Part shown: piece by piece, positions 1 through 7,666 of the stretch
Layout: each line of letters starts with the position of its first letter
Position numbering within the stretch: position 1 is the stretch's first letter
Source: Streptomyces mangrovi
GTDB lineage: Bacteria > Actinomycetota > Actinomycetes > Streptomycetales > Streptomycetaceae
Direction: 5' to 3'
Assembly: GCF_900114215.1 (NCBI RefSeq)
Contig: NZ_FOSG01000031.1
Coordinates: 1 to 53,100 of the forward strand
DNA: 53,100 nucleotides
The notes under the pieces: model-generated
Seen by the model: the letters and a program-made list of their open reading frames with translations, nothing else
What the model was told of the DNA's origin: nothing
Databases searched by the model: none
Translations under genes and position numbers: made by a program

Positions 1-1107
1 GGCACGGTGCTGGTGACCGGTGGGACGGGGACGCTGGGGGGTGTGGTGGCGCGGCATCTGGTGGTGGTGCATGGGGTGCGGCGTCTGTTGCTGGTCAGTC
101 GTCGGGGTCGGGAGGCTGCGGGGGCGGGCGAGTTGGTGGCGGAGTTGGGCCGGTTGGGGGCGGAGGTGGAGGTGGCCGCCTGTGATGTCGCCGATCGGGG
201 GGCGGTGGCCGGGTTGCTGGCCGGGCGTTCGTTGTCGGCGGTGGTGCATACCGCCGGGGTGTTGGCGGATGCGACGGTGGAGTCGTTGACGGTCGGGCAG
301 GTGGAGGGGGTGTTGCGGCCGAAGGTGGATGCGGCGTGGCATCTGCATGAGTTGACGCGGGGGATGGGTCTGTCGGCGTTCGTGTTGTTCTCGTCGGTGG
401 CGGGGACGTTGGGGACGGCGGGGCAGGCGAATTATGCGGCGGCGAACGCGTTTTTGGACGCGTTGGCGGTGCGGCGTCGGGCGGAGGGTCTGCCGGCGGT
501 GTCGTTGGCGTGGGGGTTGTGGGGGCAGAGCAGTGGGATGACCGGTGAACTGTCGGAGGTGGACCGGGCCCGTATGAGCCGCACCGGGATCCTGCCCATG
601 CGGGCCGAGCAGGCGCTGGCACTGCTCGACTCCGCCCTCGCCCTGCCCTCCCCGCAGCTGGCGCCCGCCCTCTTCGACTCCGGGGCGCTGCGGGACCGGG
701 CGGTCTCCGGCATGCTGCAGCCGATGCTGGCCGGTCTGCTGCCGGTGTCCGGTGGAACGAGGGCGGCGGACGAGACGAACGAGACGGACGAGACGGACGG
801 TGACGGCGGAACCGCCGGTCCCGCCGTCACCGGCCCGCCGGACCCGCAGGAGGTGCTGTCCCTGGTCGTCGGCCACGTCGCGGAGGTCCTCGGCCACGAC
901 TCGCCGGAGGAGGTCGCCGTCGACGAGGAGCTGATGGACCTCGGCGTGGACTCGCTGATGGCGGTCGAGCTGCGCAACCGGCTCAACGCCGCGACCGGTC
1001 TGAGTCTGCCCGGCTCGCTGATGTTCGACTTCCCCACGGTCGAGGCGCTGGCCGGGTACCTGGCGGAGGAACTGGCGGCCGGGGGGTCCGGACCGAGGGA
1101 GGACTGA
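1..1107 (+). CDS. Modular type I polyketide synthase, C-terminal end (KR-ACP), 5' end outside the window
   Basis: The reading frame is open from base 1, so this is the tail of a larger gene. The first part is a ketoreductase: Rossmann motif TGGTGTLGG near the edge, active-site Ser in FSSVAG (about 391-396) and Tyr in NYAAANA (433-435). The LDD-type motif reads L-A-D and there is no tryptophan before the Tyr, which fits a B-type KR (D-hydroxyl product; inference). An Asp/Glu/Thr-rich linker follows. The ACP has the phosphopantetheine Ser in DLGVDSLM (952-954). The protein ends about 15 residues after the ACP, with neither thioesterase nor recognisable docking domain, so the product passes to another protein or is released by a separate enzyme. 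Codon use changes abruptly near 540 (see findings). Confidence 0.95.
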   Translation, partial: GTVLVTGGTGTLGGVVARHLVVVHGVRRLLLVSRRGREAAGAGELVAELGRLGAEVEVAACDVADRGAVAGLLAGRSLSAVVHTAGVLADATVESLTVGQVEGVLRPKVDAAWHLHELTRGMGLSAFVLFSSVAGTLGTAGQANYAAANAFLDALAVRRRAEGLPAVSLAWGLWGQSSGMTGELSEVDRARMSRTGILPMRAEQALALLDSALALPSPQLAPALFDSGALRDRAVSGMLQPMLAGLLPVSGGTRAADETNETDETDGDGGTAGPAVTGPPDPQEVLSLVVGHVAEVLGHDSPEEVAVDEELMDLGVDSLMAVELRNRLNAATGLSLPGSLMFDFPTVEALAGYLAEELAAGGSGPRED

Positions 1108-1176
1108 GCCGGAACGGGACAGGGCCCGACGCCCCGCCGTCGCGGAGCGCCGGACCCTGTCACCGGTCCACCGGTC

Positions 1177-2055
1177 TCACCCGGGGGCGGGGACGGCCGG
1201 GTGCTCCCGGCCCGCTCCCGGCGACAGCTCGCGATGCGCGCCGAGCCGGGGCGCGTCCCCGGCGGGTGTGAGGACGGTCAGCTTGGCGCGGGAGCCGGAG
1301 GCCTCCCGGTAGAGCAGTTCCACGGTCCGCACGGCGACGGCACCGCGGCCGGGGCGGTGCATGAGGTACGCGGCGCTCTGCGGGCCGGTGACCTGGTGCT
1401 CCTCCCACCACCGGCGGAAGAGCGGGCTATCCTCGGACAGTTGCCTGACGATCTCGGTGACGCGCGGGGACTCGTAGCAGTACACCACCTCCGCGCGGAA
1501 GCGGGCCACGAGGTGCCGGGCCTGGGCCGCCCAGTCGACGAAGCGTTCGCGTGCCGCCTCGTCGGTCATCATCCACATCAGGATGTTGCGCCGATTCCCC
1601 GGAAGGCTACCGAAGTCGGTCAGCCATTCGGCGGCGGCCGGATTCCAGCTGAGCAGATCGCCGGAATAGGAGCAGAGATAGGAGGGAATGGGGTTTATGG
1701 AGAAAGTGACATCGTCCAGGAGGGCCTGGAATTCGGGCAGTCGCTCCAACCCCGGTTCTTCGCCGGTCTTCTCGCGTGATAAATTGTGCAGGTACTGGCG
1801 CTCGTAGGTATTGAGCCCCAGGACGCTGGCCAGGTTGTCGAGGACCTCGGGTGAGGGTGAGATGTCCCGGGCCTGTTCCAGATAGGTGTACCAAGTGGGA
1901 CTGACGCCCGCCAGTACGGCGACCTCCTCACGGCGCAACCCCGGTGTCCTGCGCCGCACTCCCCCCGGTAACCCGACGTCAACCGGCATGACCTTCTCGC
2001 GTCGCTTGCGTAGGAAGTGTGCGCGTTCACGTCTGCGATGATCATCGACCGACAC
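1177..2055 (-). CDS. XRE-family regulator with MmyB-like ligand-binding domain, possibly PopR-like
   Basis: A 292-residue cytoplasmic DNA-binding protein. The N-terminal helix-turn-helix (residues about 15-80) contains RRTPGLRREEVAVLAGVS and WYTYLEQ, typical of the MmyB-like XRE group; the rest matches the MmyB ligand-binding domain (SWNPAAAEW, RWWEEH). The GTG start at 2055 is chosen because AGGGGG lies 6 bases upstream; in-frame ATG 2073 lacks such a site. It is transcribed away from the clpP pair, so it probably controls that pair and itself. In S. lividans, PopR activates the clpP3-clpP4 operon and is removed by ClpP through two C-terminal alanines. This protein ends in PAPG, without that signal. 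The PopR link is inference from position. Confidence 0.85.
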   Translation of the reverse strand: MSVDDHRRRERAHFLRKRREKVMPVDVGLPGGVRRRTPGLRREEVAVLAGVSPTWYTYLEQARDISPSPEVLDNLASVLGLNTYERQYLHNLSREKTGEEPGLERLPEFQALLDDVTFSINPIPSYLCSYSGDLLSWNPAAAEWLTDFGSLPGNRRNILMWMMTDEAARERFVDWAAQARHLVARFRAEVVYCYESPRVTEIVRQLSEDSPLFRRWWEEHQVTGPQSAAYLMHRPGRGAVAVRTVELLYREASGSRAKLTVLTPAGDAPRLGAHRELSPGAGREHPAVPAPG

Positions 2056-2315
2056 CTGCTTCCCCCTTAGCATCTGCCCATCAGTTGTCTCGCCAGTTAA
2101 CCACAACGGTCGAACACCCGCACGGGGATGACCGCGGCGTGGGAGATGTTTAATCCCGTACCTCGTGTGCGCTCTGAGCGAACGATGCGCAGACCTGACT
2201 GGGGAAGTTTCGGCGTGCGTGCTACGGTCCTCAAAAGTACTGTACGGCAAGCGAGTTGGCGGCTTCCGGTCCAACCGAGCGCCTCCCGCCGCCCGCGAAA
2301 CCAACTGGGGGTTCA
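2056..2315. promoter_or_regulatory. Divergent intergenic region between the XRE gene and the clpP pair
   Basis: This 260-base stretch is AT-richer than its neighbours and should hold both promoters and the XRE operator. On the + strand a run around 2221-2250 contains TACGGT and an AAAGTACTGTAC stretch, which could form a -10 region and a small palindrome (AGTACT). No -35/-10 pair with standard spacing stood out. The clpP ribosome site is GGGGG at 2307-2311, four bases before the GTG at 2316. Confidence 0.5.
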
Positions 2316-2969
2316 GTGACTTATCGCAGGGATGCTCTGGAGTCGGACCCGGCGGCGAATTACTTACGAGCCGACGCCGGCTCCGCACCCGGATGGGGAA
2401 TCGGAGACCAGGTATACGGCAGGCTCCTGAAGGACCGAATCATCTTCCTCGGTCAGCAGGTCGACGACGATATCGCGAACAAGATCACAGCTCAGCTGCT
2501 GATGCTCGCCGCCGATTCCGAGGAGGACATCTACCTCTACATCAATTCGCCCGGCGGTTCCGTCACCGCGGGCATGGCCGTCTACGACACGATGCAGTAC
2601 ATCAAGAACGACGTCGTGACGATCGCCATGGGATTCTGTGCCTCCATGGGGCAGTTCCTCCTCACCACCGGCACGCCGGGCAAGCGGTTCGCGCTGCCGC
2701 ACACGAAGATCCTGATGCACCAGCCCTCGGCCGGCCTGGCGGGCTCCGCCAGTGACATCAAGATCTACGCGGAGCATCTGCTGAGGACGAAGAAGGAGAT
2801 GGCCGAGCTCATCGCCCAGCACTCCGGCCAGGAGGTCGAGAAGATCGCGAAGGACTCCGATCGCGACCGCTGGTTCACCGCGCAGCAGGCCAAGGAGTAC
2901 GGCCTCATCGACGAGGTGATGGGGTCGACCGCGGGCATGCCCGGCGGCGGGGGCACCGCAGCGCACTGA
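2316..2969 (+). CDS. clpP: ATP-dependent Clp protease proteolytic subunit, first of a pair
   Basis: A 217-residue serine peptidase that forms the Clp barrel and degrades proteins fed by ClpX or ClpC. The triad is intact: Ser110 in GFCASMGQ, His135 in LMHQPSAG, Asp184 in DRDRW. The YINSPGGSVTAGMAVYDT block is typical. GTG 2316 is chosen because it follows GGGGG and gives normal family length; the longer frame from 2256 would add 20 residues read out of the promoter region. It is divergent from an XRE regulator and followed by a second clpP. Streptomyces carry clpP1P2 as the housekeeping pair and clpP3P4 as the inducible pair; the regulator next door favours the latter, but a cluster-linked resistance copy is possible. 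Confidence 0.95.
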   Translation: MTYRRDALESDPAANYLRADAGSAPGWGIGDQVYGRLLKDRIIFLGQQVDDDIANKITAQLLMLAADSEEDIYLYINSPGGSVTAGMAVYDTMQYIKNDVVTIAMGFCASMGQFLLTTGTPGKRFALPHTKILMHQPSAGLAGSASDIKIYAEHLLRTKKEMAELIAQHSGQEVEKIAKDSDRDRWFTAQQAKEYGLIDEVMGSTAGMPGGGGTAAH

Positions 2970-2975
2970 CACAGG

Positions 2976-3052
2976 CGCGGGAGGGGCGGAGCTCTGGGGG
3001 CCGGGCTCCTCCCGTGTCCGTGCCCCGGCCCCAGAGCTCCGCCCCTCCCGCG
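2976..3052 (+). other. Long near-perfect inverted repeat between the two clpP genes
   Basis: Arms of about 30 bases (2976-3005 and 3023-3052) differ by a single extra G and enclose a 17-base loop. The hairpin sits in the 127-base gap inside the presumed clpP operon. There is no U-run, so it may attenuate transcription, stabilise the upstream message or protect a processed 3' end. Confidence 0.85.
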
Positions 3053-3096
3053 GAACGCCGCGCACCCCATCGCCCAGCCCCGGAGGACAAGGCACC

Positions 3097-3747
3097 ATGG
3101 CAGCTCCCAGCACGCCGCAGGCCCGCTACGTGGTCCCGCGCTTCGTCGAGCGCACCACGAACGGCACCCGCGAGTACGACCCCTACAACAAGCTCTTCGA
3201 GGAGCGCATCGTCTTCCTCGGGTCCGAGGTGGACGACGTGTCGGCGAACGACATCATGGCCCAGCTGCTGTGCCTGGAGTCGGCCGACCCGGACCGGGAC
3301 ATATCCCTCTACATCAACTCCCCCGGCGGCTCGCTGACCTCGCTCACGGCGATCTACGACACGATGCGGTTCGTCAAGCCGGACATCCAGACCGTCTGCA
3401 TGGGCCAGGCGGCCTCCGCCGCGGCCGTGCTGCTGGCCGCCGGCACCCCCGGCAAGCGCATGGCGCTGCCCAACGCCAGGGTCCTGCTGCACCAGCCGTA
3501 CAGCCAGGGGCAGCAGGGGCAGGTCTCCGACCTGGAGATCCAGGCCCGCGAGATCCAGCGAGTCCGCGACCAGCTCGAGGAGATCCTCGCCCTCCACACC
3601 GGGCGGGACGTGGCGCAGGTGCACGAGGACATCGACCGCGACCACGTCATGACGGCCCCGGAGGCGCTGGAGTACGGCCTGATAGACCAGGTGATCGGAT
3701 CCCGTGCCGCCTCGAGCGCGACGGGGAGTGCCGGCAGTCGTGTCTGA
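3097..3747 (+). CDS. clpP: ATP-dependent Clp protease proteolytic subunit, second of the pair
   Basis: A 216-residue ClpP paralogue. Its triad is intact: Ser107 in MGQAASAAA, His132 in LLHQPYSQG, Asp182 in DRDHV. The GQAASAAA and HQPYSQGQ signatures resemble ClpP2/ClpP4-type subunits, which pair with a ClpP1/ClpP3-type partner in actinobacterial heterotetradecamers. ATG 3097 follows a strong GGAGGA site. The stop lies 8 bases inside the next gene, a drug efflux pump, so the protease subunit and pump are translationally coupled. That is unusual for a housekeeping clpP and supports a stress or resistance role (inference). Confidence 0.95.
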   Translation: MAAPSTPQARYVVPRFVERTTNGTREYDPYNKLFEERIVFLGSEVDDVSANDIMAQLLCLESADPDRDISLYINSPGGSLTSLTAIYDTMRFVKPDIQTVCMGQAASAAAVLLAAGTPGKRMALPNARVLLHQPYSQGQQGQVSDLEIQAREIQRVRDQLEEILALHTGRDVAQVHEDIDRDHVMTAPEALEYGLIDQVIGSRAASSATGSAGSRV

Positions 3748-5218
3748 GTCCACCGTCGACGAGGCGGGCACCGCGGGAGAGGCCGGCGGCCCCGCGCCGA
3801 GCCCTGCCGCGTCCGCCCGCCGCTGGCTGGTCCTGGCCGTCATCGGACTGGCACAGCTGATGGTCATCCTCGACGTGACCATCGTCAACATCGCACTGCC
3901 CTCGGCGCAGCAGGACCTGGGCTTCTCCGACGACAACCGCCAGTGGGTCATCACCGCCTACTCGCTGGCCTTCGGCAGCCTGCTGCTCATCGGCGGCCGT
4001 GTCGGCGACCTGTTCGGTCACAAGGCCACGTTCGTGATCGGCCTGTCCGGGTTCGGCCTCGCCTCCGCGGTGGGAGGAGCCGCCGACAGCCTGGAGGTGC
4101 TGGTGGCCGCCCGGGCGCTGCAGGGAGTCTTCGGCGCGCTCGTCGCCCCGGCCTGCCTGGCCCTGCTCAACATCACCTTCACCGATCCCAGGGAGCGGGC
4201 CAGGGCCTTCGGCGTCTACGGCGCCATCACCGGAGCCGGCGCGGCGATCGGCCTGCTGCTGGGCGGGGTGCTCACCGAGTACCTGGAGTGGCGCTGGTGC
4301 CTGTACGTGAACCTGTTCATCGCGGTCTTCGCCCTGGCCGGCACGTTCGCGTACATCAGGGGCAACGACCGTGCCGAGCAGCGCGACCGGCTCGACCTGC
4401 CCGGCAGCCTCCTGGTCACCGCCGCGCTGTTCTGCGTGGTCTACGGCTTCGCCAACGCCCAGACGCACGCGTGGAGTTCGTTGCCCACCTGGGGCTTCCT
4501 GGCCGGGGGCGCCGTGCTGCTGGCGGTCTTCGCCTTCTGGCAGACCCGGGCGGCCAACCCCGTCCTGCCCCTGCGGATCCTCCTCGACCGCGACCGCGGC
4601 GCCTCCTTCGCCGCTCTGCTGGTCTCCGGCGCCGGCCTCTTCGGAGCGCCCCTGTTCCTGACCTTCTACCTCCAGCAGGACCTGGGGTACTCGCCCATCC
4701 AGACCGGTCTCGCCTTCCTGCCCATGAACACCGGCATCATGATCACCGCGATCGGCGCGGGCAACGCCCTGATGCCCCGCTTCGGCCCCAGGGTGGTGGT
4801 GTCGGCGGGCATGGCGGTGTCCGCGCTCGGCCTGGCCTTCCTCACACCCCTGGACGCGGGCAGCTCGTATCTCACTCAGATCCTGCCCCCGGTGTTCGTG
4901 ATGGGGCTGGGAATCGGCCTCGTGCTCGCCCCGGCGATGAGCCTGGGCACCGCGCGGGTCGACCCGCGGGATGCGGGAGCGGCCTCGGCGAGCATCAACG
5001 TGATGCAGCAGGTGGGCGGTTCGCTCTCCATCGCGCTGCTGTCCACGGTCGCCGCGGGTGCTGCCCGGGACCACCTCGCCGGACACAGGCCCACCCCGGA
5101 ACTGGTGGCCCAGGCGGGGATCGAGAGCTATTCCGCCGCCTACGGGTGGGCGGCGGGCTTCTTCGCCGCCGGCATGGTCGTCACGGCGCTGCTGTACCGC
5201 CGGCGGGAGCACGCCTGA
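3740..5218 (+). CDS. MFS drug efflux transporter, DHA2 (14-TMS) family
   Basis: A 492-residue proton-driven multidrug exporter of the EmrB/QacA type in the cytoplasmic membrane. Family signatures are LDVTIVNIALPS in the first helix, the motif A loop GGRVGDLFGHK and motif C-like glycines around TGAGAAIGLLLGG. The GTG at 3740 is used because GGGGAG lies 11 bases upstream and the start overlaps the clpP stop at 3745-3747; GTG 3728 in the same frame is possible. It is the last gene of the clpP operon and is followed by a strong hairpin. Beside a PKS it could export the polyketide; this is inference from position. Confidence 0.93.
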   Translation: MSESTVDEAGTAGEAGGPAPSPAASARRWLVLAVIGLAQLMVILDVTIVNIALPSAQQDLGFSDDNRQWVITAYSLAFGSLLLIGGRVGDLFGHKATFVIGLSGFGLASAVGGAADSLEVLVAARALQGVFGALVAPACLALLNITFTDPRERARAFGVYGAITGAGAAIGLLLGGVLTEYLEWRWCLYVNLFIAVFALAGTFAYIRGNDRAEQRDRLDLPGSLLVTAALFCVVYGFANAQTHAWSSLPTWGFLAGGAVLLAVFAFWQTRAANPVLPLRILLDRDRGASFAALLVSGAGLFGAPLFLTFYLQQDLGYSPIQTGLAFLPMNTGIMITAIGAGNALMPRFGPRVVVSAGMAVSALGLAFLTPLDAGSSYLTQILPPVFVMGLGIGLVLAPAMSLGTARVDPRDAGAASASINVMQQVGGSLSIALLSTVAAGAARDHLAGHRPTPELVAQAGIESYSAAYGWAAGFFAAGMVVTALLYRRREHA

Positions 5219-5250
5219 CGGAGCCGGCCGAGCACGTCCACGGACAGCGG

Positions 5251-5291
5251 GCCGCCCGGCCGCCGCGGGGAGACCGCGGCGGCCGGGCGGC
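5251..5291. terminator. Perfect 18-bp hairpin, bidirectional terminator
   Basis: Arms 5251-5268 and 5274-5291 are exact complements with a GGAGA loop. It lies between the convergent ends of the efflux pump and the flavoenzyme gene and can serve both. Confidence 0.9.
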
Positions 5292-5320
5292 TTCTCAGGT
5301 ACCGGGCGGGCCCGCCGCGC

Positions 5321-6544
5321 TCAGGCGCGCCGCAGCGAATCCGGCGACAGCTCCGCCGGCGTGCGGTGGCCGGACAGCCCCAGCGTCAGGTCCAGATCGG
5401 CCAGCAGGGAGCGCAGCACATGCCGTACGCCCTCCTCGCCGCCGTGTGCCAGACCGTAGGCGTACGGGCGACCGACCAGCACCGCCCGCGCGCCCAGCGC
5501 CAGCGCCTTGAGGACGTCCGCGCCGGTGCGCACCCCGGAGTCGAACAGCACCTCGATCCGGTCACCGACCGCCTCGGCGATCTCCGGCAGCATGTCCAGG
5601 GAGGCCACCGCGCCGTCCACCTGCCGGCCGCCGTGGTTGGAGACCACGATGCCGTCCATGCCGGCGGCGGCCGCCCGCCGGGCGTCGTCCGGGTGCTGGA
5701 CGCCCTTGAGGACGATGGGGCCGTCCCAGTGCTCGCGCAGGAACGGCAGCCGGTCCCAGGACTTGTCGGTGCCGGTGAACATCGGCACCCAGCGCAGCAC
5801 CGCCGGGATCAGGTCCTCCTGCGGCGACTTGTCCAGCCCGGCGAGGAAGGCCGGGTCGGAGAAGGGGATCGCCGTGCCCACGCCCCGGATGAACGGCAGG
5901 TAGGACAGGTCCAGGTCGTGCGGGCGCCAGGCCAGGGTCCAGGTGTCGAGGGTGACCACGAGCGTGGTGAAGCCCGCCGCCTTCGCCCGCTTCAGGATGC
6001 TGACGCAGACCTCGTCCTCGTTCGGCCAGTACAGCTGGTACCAGCGCGGCCCGTCGCCGCTCGCCCGCGCGACCTCCTCGATGGTGTGGGAGGAGGCGGT
6101 GGACAGGATCATGGGCACGCCCAGGGCGGAGGCGGCCCGCGCGGTGGCCAGTTCGCCGTCGGGGTGGACGATCGACTGCACACCGATGGGCGCCAGCAGC
6201 ACGGGCGCGGGCATCCCGGTGCCCAGCACGGTGGTGCTCAGATCGCGCGCCGTCGCGTCGCGCAGCATGCGCGGGACGATCCGCCGGCGGTCGAACGCCT
6301 CCCGGTTGGCGCGGTCCGTCGCGCCGGACCCGGCCGCCCCGGCCACGTACCAGAAGGGCCCGTCCTCCAGCCGCTCGCGGGCCGAGGCCTCCAGGGCGGT
6401 GAGGTCGGTGGTGAACGGCGGGAGCTGCCCGCCCAGGCCGTTCAGGTAGATCTCGCTCTGGTACGCGCCGAAGTTCGCGCCCTGCACGCCCCGCACGCCC
6501 TGCTCCGCGTCCGGTGCCTTGGCCTGTCCGCCCGGCTCGCCCAT
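5321..6544 (-). CDS. FMN-dependent alpha-hydroxy-acid oxidase, lactate 2-monooxygenase-like
   Basis: A 407-residue TIM-barrel flavoprotein that oxidises 2-hydroxy acids. FMN/active-site motifs are LLAPIGVQS, STASSHTIEEVA, LYWPNEDE, VTLDTW, VSNHGGRQVDGA (catalytic His and Arg) and DSGVRTGADV. The long insert between LDTWTLAWRP and VLKG resembles the extended loop of Mycobacterium lactate 2-monooxygenase, which decarboxylates lactate to acetate, rather than simple oxidases. ATG 6544 is chosen. An in-frame ATG at 6577 overlaps the stop of the upstream phzF-like gene (TGATG) and would add 11 residues, so coupling is possible. The substrate is not certain from sequence. Confidence 0.9.
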   Translation of the reverse strand: MGEPGGQAKAPDAEQGVRGVQGANFGAYQSEIYLNGLGGQLPPFTTDLTALEASARERLEDGPFWYVAGAAGSGATDRANREAFDRRRIVPRMLRDATARDLSTTVLGTGMPAPVLLAPIGVQSIVHPDGELATARAASALGVPMILSTASSHTIEEVARASGDGPRWYQLYWPNEDEVCVSILKRAKAAGFTTLVVTLDTWTLAWRPHDLDLSYLPFIRGVGTAIPFSDPAFLAGLDKSPQEDLIPAVLRWVPMFTGTDKSWDRLPFLREHWDGPIVLKGVQHPDDARRAAAAGMDGIVVSNHGGRQVDGAVASLDMLPEIAEAVGDRIEVLFDSGVRTGADVLKALALGARAVLVGRPYAYGLAHGGEEGVRHVLRSLLADLDLTLGLSGHRTPAELSPDSLRRA

Positions 6545-6576
6545 GCTCCGTCCGTCCCTTCCCTCGGTTCCCCGCA

Positions 6577-7509
6577 TCACCCGATGCGGGCCGCCGCTCC
6601 CGACACCCGCACACGCGGGTCGTCCTCGCGCAGCCCGACCTCCAGCACTCCGGGCCGGCCCATGTCGTGCCCCTGGTGGAGGGTGATCACCGCCGGCGCG
6701 GTGATCAGGCCCAGGGCGCGAAGATACCCGCCGAAAGCCGCCGCGGCCGTCCCCGTGGCGGGATCCTCCACCACGCCTCCGACCGGGAACGGGTCGCGGA
6801 CGTGGAAGACCGCTCCCGGCCCCGTGCCCGTCCCGCCGCCCGAGTCCCCTTCCCGCCACACCAGTTGGACGGTGGTCAGGTCCAGCCGCAGCATCAGCGC
6901 CCGCAGCCGCTCGAAGTCGTAGTCCAGCGCGGCCAGCCGCTCGCGGGTCGCGGCGGCGAGCACCAGGTGCCGGGCCCCGGCGTAGGCGATGCGGGCGGGC
7001 AGCGAAGGGTCCAGCTCGCCGGGCTGCCAGCCGAGCGCGGCCAGCGCCTCGGCCAGGTCGCCCCCGCCGATCTCCGCCACGTACGGCTCGACGCTGGTCA
7101 GCGTGGCGCGCAGGCCGCCGCCGTTGTCCTCGGCGACCGTGACGGGCACGGCCCCGGCCGGGGTGGCGAAGACCAGCTCGCCCGGTCCGATCCGCTCGGC
7201 GAGCGCGACGGCGGCGGCCACCGTGGCGTGCCCGCAGAAGGACACCTCGGCGGCGGGGCTGAAGTACCGCACGGTGAAACCGCGCCCCGGCGCCGCCTCC
7301 GTGCCCGGGCCCCCGTCCCCGTCCGGCAGGGGAGTGAGGAAGGCCGTTTCCGAGTAGCCGACCTCGGCGGCGATCGCGAGCATCCGCGCCTCGTCCAGGC
7401 CGCGCGCGTCGAGGACGACTCCGGCCGGGTTGCCGCCGTCCGGGTCGGATGAGAAGGCCGTGTAGCGCAGTACGTCCGGGGCCCCGGACCCCGTCTCCGT
7501 GGTGGTCAT
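6577..7509 (-). CDS. PhzF-family isomerase
   Basis: A 310-residue cytosolic protein with the two-lobed diaminopimelate-epimerase fold of PhzF. Visible signatures are SSDPDGGNPAGVVL, the catalytic Glu54 in GYSETAF, GHATVAAA and DPATGTAAAAFGGYL. PhzF itself isomerises dihydro-hydroxyanthranilate in phenazine synthesis. No other phenazine gene is present here, so the substrate is unknown. It lies directly upstream of the flavoenzyme gene on the same strand and overlaps its possible long start, so the two are likely one transcript. Confidence 0.9.
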   Translation of the reverse strand: MTTTETGSGAPDVLRYTAFSSDPDGGNPAGVVLDARGLDEARMLAIAAEVGYSETAFLTPLPDGDGGPGTEAAPGRGFTVRYFSPAAEVSFCGHATVAAAVALAERIGPGELVFATPAGAVPVTVAEDNGGGLRATLTSVEPYVAEIGGGDLAEALAALGWQPGELDPSLPARIAYAGARHLVLAAATRERLAALDYDFERLRALMLRLDLTTVQLVWREGDSGGGTGTGPGAVFHVRDPFPVGGVVEDPATGTAAAAFGGYLRALGLITAPAVITLHQGHDMGRPGVLEVGLREDDPRVRVSGAAARIG

Positions 7510-7666
7510 GCCCGGCCCAACCCCGTGCCGCCCGGCCCGTATTCCGCACCGCCCGCGCGGAGCGGAACGCGTCCCGCCGCACGGTTCGCGTCACCCGCCC
7601 GCCATAAAAGCGTCGTGTACGCGCCAACGTGTTGCCGCCGCGCCGCCGCCCCGGAACGCTCCAATC

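Noticed and set aside
3647..5212. A 521-codon minus-strand frame opposite the DHA2 pump
   Set aside because: Antisense shadow rich in Gly/Gln/Glu; the + strand gene has clear family motifs.
6577..7509. Phenazine biosynthesis cluster suggested by a PhzF-like protein
   Set aside because: No other phenazine gene is present; PhzF-fold proteins are widespread with unrelated functions.
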